Source: Sphingobacterium sp. UT-1RO-CII-1
Lineage (GTDB): Bacteria; Bacteroidota; Bacteroidia; Sphingobacteriales; Sphingobacteriaceae
NCBI RefSeq assembly: GCF_026711005.1
Contig: NZ_JAPPVJ010000003.1
Location: 372,001-436,000 of the forward strand
Length of the DNA stretch: 64,000 bases
Direction: 5' to 3'
Position numbers and translations under genes: made by a program. The notes under the pieces were generated by a model. That model had not been told where the DNA came from. It saw only the letters and a program-made list of their open reading frames with translations, and did not search any database. Of this stretch, positions 25,345 through 34,854 are shown one piece after another; position 1 is the stretch's first letter, and each line of letters begins with the position of its first letter.

Positions 25345-25920
25345 ATGTCAAATCAATTTACCGAAGATCAGGCCTTCGATAAAATCAATTTTCGCGAACA
25401 GCGGCAAGGACCTTATTACTTCGAAAACTGTACGTTTAACTCATGCGAGTTCTCCAGCATAAATTTATCACAGAGCCAGTTTATCGACTGCTCTTTCAAC
25501 AACTGTAACTTTAGTTTGGCACAAGTTGAAAATACTTCTTTTCAAAATGCAGTATTTCAGCAATGTAAAATGCTGGGCATACGTTTTGACAGCTGCAATA
25601 CATTTGGCTTATCGTTTACATTTGATAATTGCCAACTTGACCATTCTTCATTCTATAAATTAAAACTCAGGAAGACCTTATTTACTGACACACAATTAAA
25701 AGAGGTTGATTTTTCGGAATGTGAACTTTCGGAGAGTGTTTTCGAAAACTGTAATCTGGAAAACACAGTATTCAACCGCAGCATTTTGAATAAGGTTGAC
25801 TTCAGGACTGCATTTAACTACCGCATCGATGCTGAAAATAATAAAATTAAAAAAGCAAAGTTTTCTATGGAAGGGCTTCCGGGCTTATTAAGAAAATACG
25901 ATATACTTATAGAGCGATAA
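25345..25920 (+). CDS. Pentapeptide-repeat protein
   Basis: 191 aa, cytoplasmic, built of A(D/N)LxX-like five-residue repeats with aromatic F at the centre position: repeating patterns such as FENCTF, NSCEFSSINL, QFIDCSFNNCNF, VDFSECELSESVFENCNL. This folds as a right-handed quadrilateral beta helix. The family includes gyrase-protecting Qnr/MfpA proteins, but this member lacks features that would assign it to them. No operon partner. Confidence 0.9.
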   Translation: MSNQFTEDQAFDKINFREQRQGPYYFENCTFNSCEFSSINLSQSQFIDCSFNNCNFSLAQVENTSFQNAVFQQCKMLGIRFDSCNTFGLSFTFDNCQLDHSSFYKLKLRKTLFTDTQLKEVDFSECELSESVFENCNLENTVFNRSILNKVDFRTAFNYRIDAENNKIKKAKFSMEGLPGLLRKYDILIER

Positions 25921-25944
25921 ATAATACCGTTAGAGATAAAATCA

Positions 25945-25992
25945 AGTCTGTCCACAAGATTGTTGCGAAACTGCAAAACTCGTGAACAGACT
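25945..25992 (-). terminator. Stem-loop between pentapeptide gene and susD
   Basis: AGTCTGTcCAC / GTGaACAGACT with one mismatch and a 26-nt loop that itself has a short TTGC/GCAA hairpin. T-rich on the minus strand after the stem (TTGATTTTATC). It probably ends the susCD mRNA. Confidence 0.55.
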
Positions 25993-26002
25993 GATTCTTT
26001 TA

Positions 26003-27550
26003 TTAATTAGCTTTATTCCACCACACCTTGGTACCGATAACATCATCTCCCTGTTTAGAAAGAGCTTGTTGATAATTCAGCTTATTGGTACTTTGTTCTT
26101 TTAATGGGTAAATAAAACGGCTTGGTATTTCGCTTCCAACTTCAGGTGTAAACTGATAAGACACCTTCTCTCCCTCTACTGTGCCGGACCAAACAACATC
26201 ACCCTTTTTAATTAGAAATAAGGGATAACCCGTTCTGCGTATTTCTGACCAACTTTCTATACCTTGATTAAACAGAGCTAGGTATTTCTGACTTAATACA
26301 TTCTCTTTATTTGCAGAAGGCAGTTGTTGCACGTATAGATCAGCTGCTGCAGTGCTAACCTGCCATTTATCCAACGATGCACGAACAGCTTTTTTATAAG
26401 CTTTATCTTCCCAGTCATTGATTTCTGAGATCAAGAATTCGACTTCAGCATACTCCATTAAGACCTCGCCATAGTTAGCTGCATTAATAACAGCTCCCGG
26501 TAAAGAGATCGAATCTACGGGGAACAAGTCACCTGCTGCCAATGGCAAACCATAGGGTTGTCCAAAATAAACGCCTTTGCTATTAGGCTTGGCAAAGATT
26601 TCTAAACGTGGATCTGCAATATTAAAAGGACCTCGATCGCCTTTTAAAACATCTACCAATACATGCGATATAGCAAAGTCCTTTCTATTTGCCGTTATTG
26701 TAGCCTGATAAAGCGGAGCCTCATTAGGGGAAGAGCTTGAATATTTAAATATTGCATTATCAGCATTGGATGCAAACACACCTTTCGCTAAAGCATCTTC
26801 AATATGTTCAGTAGCCAATGAAGGTAACTTATGAGCAATGCGATTTGCTAAGCGCAAACGTAAACTGTTTGCAAACTTTGCCCATTTAAGGTTATTACCA
26901 TCATAAATGATATCAGCATTTTTAAAAGTCTGCTGTTCCTGGTACTTTAAAAGCGTATCTGCAGATTGCTTTAGTTCATTTAGTATATCTACATATATCT
27001 TTTCCTGAGTAGCATATTTAGGTGTCAGATTATCCGGATCTTGCTGTAAAGCTTCAAAATCGGGGTCATTGTTTCCATAAGATTGATAAGGAATATCTCC
27101 GAAAACATCACTTAAGTTATGAAATGCGTAGGATTTTAATATCCGTACTACAGCGATCTGATTGGCATTACTTCCTGCTGCACCCAATGTTGCCCAATTT
27201 TTCGTTTTCTCATCAACATTTAACTTTATGATTTCATTAAAGTTGTTCAATGCACGGTTCAAACCAGTCCAGAAAGCATCAGAATAGCCTGTCGGCATCA
27301 TATACCGAGATTGATCGGTATAGATATTCTGGCTAAAATACTGTGCATAAAGTTGTGCACCACGCAGGTTCAAGTCTGGATTACGCACTGTATTCATTAA
27401 TAATTTCTCTCCACTTACCAACAGACTCGACGTACTCACTGCTGAAGGTCTGTTGGGGTCGGTATTAATGTCTTCAAAGATACTATCTGAACAGCCTGCT
27501 AACTGTAAAGCAACAAACAACAGGCCTATTATATATTTAAAATCTCTCAT
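26003..27550 (-). CDS. SusD/RagB-family nutrient-binding lipoprotein
   Basis: 515 aa; lipobox LAGC20. It belongs to the SusD-like_2 subgroup judged by INTDPNRPSAVSTSSLL, the N-terminal PN..S pattern, GAAGSNANQIAVVRILKSYAFHNLSDVFGDIPY (TPR helices) and the C-terminal SWSEIRRTGYP. Surface-exposed lid of a SusCD pair that captures a ligand for the partner SusC. It follows susC by 6 bp. The ligand is unknown; no glycoside hydrolase is nearby, so a polysaccharide is not suggested. Confidence 0.92.
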   Translation of the reverse strand: MRDFKYIIGLLFVALQLAGCSDSIFEDINTDPNRPSAVSTSSLLVSGEKLLMNTVRNPDLNLRGAQLYAQYFSQNIYTDQSRYMMPTGYSDAFWTGLNRALNNFNEIIKLNVDEKTKNWATLGAAGSNANQIAVVRILKSYAFHNLSDVFGDIPYQSYGNNDPDFEALQQDPDNLTPKYATQEKIYVDILNELKQSADTLLKYQEQQTFKNADIIYDGNNLKWAKFANSLRLRLANRIAHKLPSLATEHIEDALAKGVFASNADNAIFKYSSSSPNEAPLYQATITANRKDFAISHVLVDVLKGDRGPFNIADPRLEIFAKPNSKGVYFGQPYGLPLAAGDLFPVDSISLPGAVINAANYGEVLMEYAEVEFLISEINDWEDKAYKKAVRASLDKWQVSTAAADLYVQQLPSANKENVLSQKYLALFNQGIESWSEIRRTGYPLFLIKKGDVVWSGTVEGEKVSYQFTPEVGSEIPSRFIYPLKEQSTNKLNYQQALSKQGDDVIGTKVWWNKAN

Positions 27551-27556
27551 GATGCT

Positions 27557-30500
27557 CTAAAATTTAACGTTTAAATTAAAACCATACGTTACCGGAGTAG
27601 GAATATTTCCTCCTTCAATGCCCTGTACATTTCCACCACTTGACGTAAATTCCGGATCAATATACTTACTCTTCGTATAGATATTCCACAGGTTACGACC
27701 GTAAACAGACACACCTACATCTTTGATAACTTTATTATTATTTATTTTGAAGTTATATCCAAATGTCACCTCCCGTAACTTAACAAACGTTGCGTCAAAA
27801 ATAGAGAAGGCGGTAGGTCCGTTATACTCATTTCTTGCCCACTGCTGCGCTGTAACCCGGGTGTCATTTTCTTCAACATTTGTGACTGTGTAAGAACCAT
27901 CAGCATTAAAGTTCACATCGGCCTTTACACCATCCAGCACCACGCCGGTCTCCCGAATATTATTAGCTGCCGTTTTATCCAATATTCCGGCATACATGCC
28001 TACTTTATAGGTCTGGGAGAAGAAACTTCCACCTACACGTCCGTCAATAAGAAACCCGAGGTTAAAACGTTTGTAACGGAATTGATTTTGGAATCCAAAA
28101 ATATATTTAGGTAACACAGATCCCAAAGGCACAAGTTGTGATGTTTTCATATAAACTCCGTCATTATCCAATACTTTACGCCCATCTTCAGCATATACAA
28201 AATCATACCCTAGGAACTGACCATAAGCTTCGCCTTCACGAGCTACTAAATTGATCAAGCCTTCGCTCAAGGTCAAAGTATTTACCATATCATCAATATG
28301 GATTACTTTATTTTGATTTCTAGACCAATTTAATACGGTGTTCCATTCAAAATCAGACTGGCGTATAGGCGTTCCTGTTAAGGTTACCTCAATACCTTTA
28401 TTATTGATTTTCCCTGCATTGAGCACTTTTGCTTCATAACCGAATGAAGGTGAGACCGGAACTGGCAGTATCTGGTTACGAGAGTCATTGTTATAATAGG
28501 TTACGTCAAAACCTAATCTATTACGGAACAATTGCACCTGTAGCCCTGTTTCCCAAGAACTGGTGATCTCGGGTTTTAATACAGCGTTATTCAATGTCGG
28601 CGGTAAGCTATTAGAGGGTCTTCCATCAAATGCCTGCTCGACCTCGTAAACCTTTGCCAACTGATATGGGTCGGTATCATTACCTACCTGAGCCCATCCT
28701 AGACGGAGTTTTGCAAAAGAAAGCCAATCCACTTGTTTCAATCCTTCTAATTGACTTAAAACAAAGCTACCTGTAAATGACGGATAGATAAATGAGTTGT
28801 TATTAGTTGGTAGTGTAGACGACCAATCGTTTCTTAATGTTGCATCTAAAAACAAATAGTCGGCGTAACCTAACGATACACTACCGTATAAAGATGAAAT
28901 ACGTTTGTGATAGCTCCTATTATCGACCTTAACGGCTGAGGCATTTTTTAAATTATAATAATTCGGCACGACTAGCCCCCCCTGCGTAATGGCATAATCT
29001 ACGCGTCGCTGCTGATCACGCAAGTTGGCACCCACGTTTGCTACTAAAGACCAATCGTTCCAGTTTTTATTTGCCGTGGCTAAGAATTCATAATTATATT
29101 CATTTAAAGTATTACCCGATTCTTCATACTGAGAAGTACTTCTGGAGTAAACTGCGATGCGGTCCTGCGCTTTAAAGTTATAAATATCTCCGTGCGCTTT
29201 TGCATTCAATCTTAACCAATCGTTTACTTCATATTGCAGCCCTACGTTACCATAAAATCTATCTCGTTGTTCTTCCATATAGCTTTCATAAGCTGACCAG
29301 AAGGGGTTGTCAATAAAACGTGTTGCTTCTGCAGCGGCTGTATTTTGCCAGCCTGTCCTATTCCATGCTTTTGGCGTACCATCGGCTCGCTTATAATCTT
29401 CCAGAATCTTGTAATCAACCTGCACAGCCCCCCATTGGAACGCTTCTAACATGATATTACGGTTGGACGCTCCTGACCATGGTTTACCTACAGAACTATT
29501 TCGTACGTAATTTAAATTGGAAGTTATCCGCAATTTCCCTAACTGTGTACCGCCTGAGAAGTTTAAGTTATTTCTACCTAGGGTCGCATTAGGCACTGTA
29601 CCGCGTACATTTTTATTGGTATAGGAGAATCTGTAATTTGTATTACCGCTTGTACCAGCTATAGCTAAATTATTGGTATTTGACAATCCGGTTCTAAAGA
29701 AGTAACCGACATCATGCTTAGGGTATAGCCAGGGAGTAGCTTTTAAATAATTCGCTTCGTCTTCCGGATCCAGAGCATACCACTGTAAGACATTTTCTCC
29801 ATCAAGACGGGGACCCCAACTTTCGTCAGAAGCATAGTCTACAATCTTATAATTCTGTCCATTAATTTCCTGTGTTTTAAATTGCGTAGAGTATCCCTGT
29901 CCATAAAGTTTTTGACGCTTAGGCAGACGTACTACATTTTCAAAGTCTAGACCTGTATTAACAGAAATATCTACATGTTCACCTTTACCTGCTTTTTTAG
30001 TGGTTATGATGATTACACCGTTTGCTGCCCGAGCTCCGTATAAGGCTGCGGCCGATGGTCCTTTTAGAACTGTTACATTTTCAATATCATCAGGATTTAT
30101 ATCTTGAATTAAGTTTCCTACATCTTTACCGGCGCTGGCATTAATAGTTGATTCGGAGTTTAGATCAGTATTATCTATGGGAGTCCCGTCTATCACATAA
30201 AGAGGTTGGTTATTTCCGGATATTGAATTAATCCCCCGCAGGAGTACACGGGATGATCCGCCCATATTACCTCCGGAAGATATTACTTGTAGCCCCGCTA
30301 CTTTACCCGACAGCGCACTAACTGCATTTGTTGGTCTGGTTTGCAGTTCAGTTCCTTTCACTTCTTGCACGGCGTATCCTAATGCTTTTTTCTCTCTGGA
30401 TATACCCAAGGCAGTAACAACAACTTCATTAAGTTGTTCTGAAGTTGGCTTCAGGGTGATATATAGAGTTTCTGAAAGAGAAAAGTTTTGTAGCGTTTGC

Positions 30501-30742
30501 TCTTCGTAACCTATGTAACTGATATGTATAGCGGGATTTTCAGCTTTTATACTTAAAGTGAAGTTTCCATTTTCATTGGTTTGCGTTCTTATATCTGTAG
30601 CGACGTCTGTCACTGTTGCGCCTATTACGGCCTGTCCTTCCTGGTTGACGACCTTTCCGGTAAGGGTAGATTGGGCATAAATTTTTCCTGTCCCGAGGGC
30701 AATAGCTACCCAGACGAGACCTGTATGTAAGGTTCTGTTCAT
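27557..30742 (-). CDS. SusC/RagA-family TonB-linked outer membrane protein
   Basis: 1061 aa. Signal peptide ends IYAQS; a carboxypeptidase-regulatory-like domain follows (about residues 25-100), then the SusC signature LNEVVVTALGISREKKALGYAVQEV, the plug with VLLRGINSISGNNQPLYVIDG and TVLKGPSAAALYGARAANGVI, and a long barrel ending TYGFNLNVKF. No STN domain, so no anti-sigma signalling is expected. Forms the pore of the SusCD transporter, powered by TonB. Preceded by a long leader with a strong hairpin. Confidence 0.95.
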   Translation of the reverse strand: MNRTLHTGLVWVAIALGTGKIYAQSTLTGKVVNQEGQAVIGATVTDVATDIRTQTNENGNFTLSIKAENPAIHISYIGYEEQTLQNFSLSETLYITLKPTSEQLNEVVVTALGISREKKALGYAVQEVKGTELQTRPTNAVSALSGKVAGLQVISSGGNMGGSSRVLLRGINSISGNNQPLYVIDGTPIDNTDLNSESTINASAGKDVGNLIQDINPDDIENVTVLKGPSAAALYGARAANGVIIITTKKAGKGEHVDISVNTGLDFENVVRLPKRQKLYGQGYSTQFKTQEINGQNYKIVDYASDESWGPRLDGENVLQWYALDPEDEANYLKATPWLYPKHDVGYFFRTGLSNTNNLAIAGTSGNTNYRFSYTNKNVRGTVPNATLGRNNLNFSGGTQLGKLRITSNLNYVRNSSVGKPWSGASNRNIMLEAFQWGAVQVDYKILEDYKRADGTPKAWNRTGWQNTAAAEATRFIDNPFWSAYESYMEEQRDRFYGNVGLQYEVNDWLRLNAKAHGDIYNFKAQDRIAVYSRSTSQYEESGNTLNEYNYEFLATANKNWNDWSLVANVGANLRDQQRRVDYAITQGGLVVPNYYNLKNASAVKVDNRSYHKRISSLYGSVSLGYADYLFLDATLRNDWSSTLPTNNNSFIYPSFTGSFVLSQLEGLKQVDWLSFAKLRLGWAQVGNDTDPYQLAKVYEVEQAFDGRPSNSLPPTLNNAVLKPEITSSWETGLQVQLFRNRLGFDVTYYNNDSRNQILPVPVSPSFGYEAKVLNAGKINNKGIEVTLTGTPIRQSDFEWNTVLNWSRNQNKVIHIDDMVNTLTLSEGLINLVAREGEAYGQFLGYDFVYAEDGRKVLDNDGVYMKTSQLVPLGSVLPKYIFGFQNQFRYKRFNLGFLIDGRVGGSFFSQTYKVGMYAGILDKTAANNIRETGVVLDGVKADVNFNADGSYTVTNVEENDTRVTAQQWARNEYNGPTAFSIFDATFVKLREVTFGYNFKINNNKVIKDVGVSVYGRNLWNIYTKSKYIDPEFTSSGGNVQGIEGGNIPTPVTYGFNLNVKF

Positions 30743-30788
30743 ACTAAATATAACTCTGATTAATGGGTTAAAAACTAATAGGTAAGAT

Positions 30789-30826
30789 CTAAGGGGATAA
30801 TTATCTTCTCCTTATTATCCCCTTAG
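30789..30826 (-). promoter_or_regulatory. Leader hairpin upstream of susC
   Basis: Perfect 13-bp stem CTAAGGGGATAAT / ATTATCCCCTTAG with a 12-nt loop. It lies between the candidate susC promoter and the ATG, so it would be in the 5' UTR. It could be an attenuator, a protein site or a stability element. No riboswitch class recognised. Confidence 0.5.
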
Positions 30827-30874
30827 CACATTCGAGTAAAAGGTTGTTGTATCATTGTTTTCATTATTAAAGCA

Positions 30875-30882
30875 CAAATGTA
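30875..30882 (-). promoter_or_regulatory. Candidate -7 box of susCD
   Basis: TACATTTG on the minus strand, matching TAnnTTTG, about 132 nt before the susC ATG. No matching -33 TTTG is seen. Confidence 0.35.
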
Positions 30883-31162
30883 CACATAATCTACTAAATA
30901 TATAGTCTTTAAGTACTTTATTTAAATAACTAGCAAAACAAAACTCACAAACAACTTAAAATCAACGATTTTAATGCCGTTAATAAAAATATTCATAAAC
31001 AAATATTTTTATTAAATTATTACTATTTTAAGGGTTATTGTGCTTTTAGGGTTACGAAAAGGCTTGAGTTATAATATTTACAACTTTTGTTTTGTTTTCA
31101 TCAATAATAAAGACTGTTAGTTGCTTAATTTAGCAGTAGTATTAAAATGAAAAGGAAAGTTT

Positions 31163-32497
31163 ATGAACAGAAATAATATATCGCGTAAGGATTTTCTTCG
31201 CAACAGTGCGTTAGCAAGTATAAGTGCTCTAGCAGCTACGCAAGGAGTGAGGGGATCTACATTGCCTGAACAAAAAACGACAAACATGCAATTAAAAGAT
31301 GATTATATTCTAAAAAATGTAAGGTTAGAAACGGGTTTTGAATATGATAACGATGAAATAATCGGAACACGTAGCGAGCTATTCACGTTACATATTAAAG
31401 ATGGCAAGATAAATTTTGTTAAGGAAGTTGGGGATATTGCGAATGTTATCGACATGAAGGGCCTCCTTATGTTGCCTGCATTCAGTGATATGCACATTCA
31501 TTTGGATAAAACATTTTATGGCGGAAAATGGCAGGCTGTAAGACGACGGAGTGGCGGTGTAAAAGGAATGATTGCACTAGAGCAGGAAATTTTACCCGAT
31601 ATGCTTCACACCTCAACGGACCGGGCGATCAAATTGATAGAGTTATTGCAGGGATACGGCTCTTCTTTTGCTCGTAGCCATGTCAATATCGAACCTACAT
31701 CAAAACTAGATTCTTTAAAAAACTTAGAGAAGGCGCTTAGCATCAAAAAAGACGGTTTCAGTGCCGAGTTAGTTGCTTTCCCCCAACATGGCATATTTTA
31801 TACGGAGTCTGCCCCTTGGCTTAAAGAAGCAGCTAAAATGGACATTGATTTCATCGGTGGCGTAGATCCTTATAGTCTTGATGGCAGTATAGAGCGCAGC
31901 ATAGATTTCATGGTACAGCTGGCACTCGATCATAATAAAGGTATCGATTTACATTTGCACGAATCTGGCGATTCAGGCCTACAGACCGTACAATATTTAA
32001 CAAAAAAAGTAAATGAGAACCCCGTCCTTAAAGGTAAAACAGCTATCAGTCATTGTTTTGTTTTAGGGCGCTTAGAAGGTAGTGCTTTGCAAAAAACAGC
32101 TGAAGATCTGGCTGCCGCAGAAATAGGTATTATGTCAACCGTTCCTTTTGGCAACCTAATTATGCCTATCCCAACATTACAAAAATACGGAGTAAAAGTA
32201 TGCGCAGGCAATGATAGTATAATCGATCATTGGAACACATTTGGTTCAGGGAGCGTTTTGCAAAAAGCAAACGTAATGGCTGAGCTATATGGGTATGGCA
32301 ACGAATATAAACTTTCCCGTTGTTTAGGGATAGCGACAAGAGGTATAACACCCTTAAGTGATAATGGAGAGATGGTTTGGCCCAAGGAGAATGATAACGC
32401 AAATTTAACTTTTGTCGATGCTAGTTGTTCTGCCGAAGCTGTAGCACGTATATCTCCTGTAAAGTCACTCATACACAACGGTAATTTAGTTTTTTAA
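31163..32497 (+). CDS. Amidohydrolase, cytosine deaminase-like
   Basis: 444-aa metal-dependent hydrolase. Catalytic pattern matches the cytosine deaminase subgroup: FSDMHIHLDKTF (metal His pair), IDLHLHESGD (His and Glu), AISHCFVLG (His) and VCAGNDSIIDHW (metal Asp). The N-terminus SRKDFLR followed by an Ala/Ser-rich stretch resembles a Tat signal with RK in place of RR, which suggests export; cytosine deaminases are normally cytoplasmic. Divergent from susC, and the ankyrin lipoprotein follows 2 bp later. It could process a ligand taken up by the SusCD pair. Substrate unknown. Confidence 0.8.
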   Translation: MNRNNISRKDFLRNSALASISALAATQGVRGSTLPEQKTTNMQLKDDYILKNVRLETGFEYDNDEIIGTRSELFTLHIKDGKINFVKEVGDIANVIDMKGLLMLPAFSDMHIHLDKTFYGGKWQAVRRRSGGVKGMIALEQEILPDMLHTSTDRAIKLIELLQGYGSSFARSHVNIEPTSKLDSLKNLEKALSIKKDGFSAELVAFPQHGIFYTESAPWLKEAAKMDIDFIGGVDPYSLDGSIERSIDFMVQLALDHNKGIDLHLHESGDSGLQTVQYLTKKVNENPVLKGKTAISHCFVLGRLEGSALQKTAEDLAAAEIGIMSTVPFGNLIMPIPTLQKYGVKVCAGNDSIIDHWNTFGSGSVLQKANVMAELYGYGNEYKLSRCLGIATRGITPLSDNGEMVWPKENDNANLTFVDASCSAEAVARISPVKSLIHNGNLVF

Positions 32498-32499
32498 TA

Positions 32500-33207
32500 A
32501 TGAATAAAATGACATATACTATTTTAGCTCTACTTTTTTTCTCACTGGGCTCATGTGACGATAGCACCCAGCTTACAGAAGATAATAAACAACCCTTAGA
32601 AAACACGGCAATGAATATAGCAGAAAAGAAAATTGTACAAGCAGTAAGTAAAGGAAACATAGAGGAGGTACAAGCAGCCTTAAAAAACGGAACAAACGTG
32701 AATACTACAGATGAAAAGAAGCACTCTTTATTATTGTTGGCTACTATTAATAAAGATTTAGCTATGGCACAATTACTTGTAAGCAATGGAGCTGATGTCA
32801 ACCAACAAGACGATATTCAGGACTCTCCTTTTTTATATGCTGGAGCAGAAGGACAGGTAGAGCTTCTTAAATTATACTTAGCAAATGGAGCGAAGTTTGA
32901 CGTTTTTAATAGATACAGAGGCTCAGCATTAATACCCGCATGTGAAAGAGGGCATGTAGAAGCCGTTCGACTGCTCGCAAACACCAAAGGTTTTCCTATT
33001 GATCATATTAATAGGTTGGGCTGGACAGGATTACTCGAAGCAGTAATACTGGGCGATGGCAGTAAAAAATATGTAGATATTGTACATATACTTCTTGAAG
33101 CAGGTTCAGATAGGAACATAGCAGATGCCGAAGGGGTCACACCTTTGCAACATGCAACAAACAGGAATTACACAGCTATTGCAGAGGTACTGAATAAGAA
33201 ACAATAA
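32500..33207 (+). CDS. Ankyrin-repeat lipoprotein
   Basis: 235 aa; signal and lipobox LGSC|DDST near residue 19, with acidic residues after the Cys. Ankyrin repeats from about residue 40: IVQAVSKGNIEEVQAALKNG, HSLLLLATINKDLAMAQLLV, and EGVTPLQHATNRNYTAIAEV near the C-terminus. A protein-interaction module on the cell surface or in the periplasm. It begins 2 bp after the amidohydrolase stop, so the two are probably made together and may interact. Confidence 0.88.
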   Translation: MNKMTYTILALLFFSLGSCDDSTQLTEDNKQPLENTAMNIAEKKIVQAVSKGNIEEVQAALKNGTNVNTTDEKKHSLLLLATINKDLAMAQLLVSNGADVNQQDDIQDSPFLYAGAEGQVELLKLYLANGAKFDVFNRYRGSALIPACERGHVEAVRLLANTKGFPIDHINRLGWTGLLEAVILGDGSKKYVDIVHILLEAGSDRNIADAEGVTPLQHATNRNYTAIAEVLNKKQ

Positions 33208-33211
33208 ATTA

Positions 33212-33263
33212 TTTAATAACAAAAAGCACCTATTCGGATAAATAGGTACTTTTTGTTATTAAA
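33212..33263. terminator. Long bidirectional terminator
   Basis: 23-bp stem with one mismatch (arms TTTAATAACAAAAAGcACCT... and its complement) and a CGGATA loop, between the convergent ankyrin and oxidoreductase genes. T-runs lie in the stem on both strands. Confidence 0.85.
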
Positions 33264-33289
33264 GTTCAGGAGCAGTTATAATGCAAACT

Positions 33290-34567
33290 TTAAAAGTCTA
33301 AATAATTCCATTTGCCCCGGTACGGTTTATGGATCATTTGATTGGCAAATAAATCATCAAATTTTTCTTTCTTCGGATTCCATTTTAATGGTCTCTGTAG
33401 TTCATATGCAATATTCACCGCGTTACAGATGGTAGCCGTACGATGACCTACCTCCACGGGAGCAATTGGAGTTTTTCTACCTTTAATAGCATCTAACCAA
33501 TCCTGATGATGATTATCTGCATGATACACAAGTTTATCTTTAGCAGAAAACACATGGTTTGCCAAGGGCTTAGGAGTAGTTTCTATAAAACCTCGAGAAA
33601 CTTCAATGGAGCCTTCTGTTCCTAAAAATTGAATAGCATTTTCTTTACCCCAATGTTTATGATAAACACGCACCCCGTTAGCATAATCAAAAAATAAGCC
33701 CTCTACATCTCCCGCCTGAGGAGGTGGAGTAAAAGATATTGGCCCTGCTCCGTCCATATCCAGTGCCCACTGAACTATATCAAACATATGGGCTCCCCAG
33801 TCGGTTATATATCCGCCTCCAAAACCTCTGTACCCTCTCCACCAGGCCCAACTATTATCTTCAATTGGGGGAGATAATATAGGGTGATACCCCCGATATA
33901 ATGATGGACCTATCCAATTATCCCAGTCCAAATAATCAGGGATAGGCATTGAAGGCAAATCACATTGTTTAACGGGCTCACCTACAGAAACGTTCACTTC
34001 ACGGACTTCACCTATATAGCCATTTCTTATAAGATTTACAGCCTGTCTAAAAGTCGGCATTGAACGTTGCATACTACCGGTCTGTAATACGCGCTTGTAT
34101 TTTTTGACAGCATCTACCATAGCTCTGCCTTCCCCTATAGTCAAGGATAATGGTTTTTCACAATAAATATCTTTACCAGCTTTTGCGCTATCGATAACAT
34201 GCATTGCATGCCAGTGATCCGGTGAGGCCACGACAATAGCGTCGATATCTTTAGCTGCCAATAGCTCGCGATACTCAGCATAACCACGCACATTATTTGC
34301 TGGTTTTGCTGCTGTCATTTCTGAGGTTCTTTTTATAAAAGCCGACAATTTTCGAGAATCAACATCAGAGGCAGCTACAATCATTGTCTCCTTTAGTTCA
34401 TTCATTGCACTGGCCAACCCAGCAGCTTGTTTACCGACACCTATAAAACCTAAATTAATACGATCGCTGGGTGCTAAAAATCCATTCCCACCTAAAACAT
34501 GTCGTGGCAAAATAGCAAAACCAATACTAGCAGCAACTGTGCTTTTAATGAACTCTTTTCTTTTCAT
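33290..34567 (-). CDS. Exported Gfo/Idh/MocA-family oxidoreductase
   Basis: 425-aa NAD(P)-dependent dehydrogenase, sugar-type. The start at 34567 gives MKRKEFIKSTVAASIGFAIL, a Tat-like signal with an RK motif; the ATG at 34594 adds 9 residues in front and is less likely. Rossmann motif INLGFIGVGKQAAG; the family motif is CEKPLS in IYCEKPLSLTIGE; GGGYITDWGAHMFDIVQWAL carries the catalytic-region histidine. Such exported enzymes in Bacteroidota often act on glycosides via 3-keto intermediates, consistent with two DUF1080 proteins in this window, although they are not neighbours. Exact substrate unknown. Confidence 0.88.
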   Translation of the reverse strand: MKRKEFIKSTVAASIGFAILPRHVLGGNGFLAPSDRINLGFIGVGKQAAGLASAMNELKETMIVAASDVDSRKLSAFIKRTSEMTAAKPANNVRGYAEYRELLAAKDIDAIVVASPDHWHAMHVIDSAKAGKDIYCEKPLSLTIGEGRAMVDAVKKYKRVLQTGSMQRSMPTFRQAVNLIRNGYIGEVREVNVSVGEPVKQCDLPSMPIPDYLDWDNWIGPSLYRGYHPILSPPIEDNSWAWWRGYRGFGGGYITDWGAHMFDIVQWALDMDGAGPISFTPPPQAGDVEGLFFDYANGVRVYHKHWGKENAIQFLGTEGSIEVSRGFIETTPKPLANHVFSAKDKLVYHADNHHQDWLDAIKGRKTPIAPVEVGHRTATICNAVNIAYELQRPLKWNPKKEKFDDLFANQMIHKPYRGKWNYLDF

Positions 34568-34854
34568 CTTTATTTTATAAGTTTTTCTTAACAACTATTT
34601 GAAGCACTTTATTAGGTTCGTAATAACCTGAACGGTTAGCTACTTCACATCCTTTTAGTTAGCATGAATTCTTATTCTATTTGAAGAAAAAAGCCTAAGA
34701 ATCCGAGGCATTGTATTACAATCTTAATAGACGAGTAATCAAAGGGACATAAGTCATTCATTGTAACCATCTATTTATCAAGCAAGATAAAGATAGTTAC
34801 ATTTTATATTCAAAAAATGAAAAATTTAAAATTCTTTCTGCACTAGTGCATAAA

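Larger units (their letters stand above)
30743..31162. other. 420 bp divergent region between susC and the amidohydrolase gene
   Basis: No gene seen. It contains a 13-bp hairpin (30789-30826) and a minus-strand -7 box (30875-30882); the rest is AT-rich, with no further repeat or promoter I can support. Confidence 0.6.

Noticed and set aside
25345..25920. Qnr-like quinolone protection for the pentapeptide protein
   Set aside because: The repeats alone are not diagnostic and the characteristic Qnr loops are not visible.
34605..34630. AGGTT / AACCT inverted repeat upstream of the oxidoreductase gene
   Set aside because: Only five-base arms, no link to a regulator.
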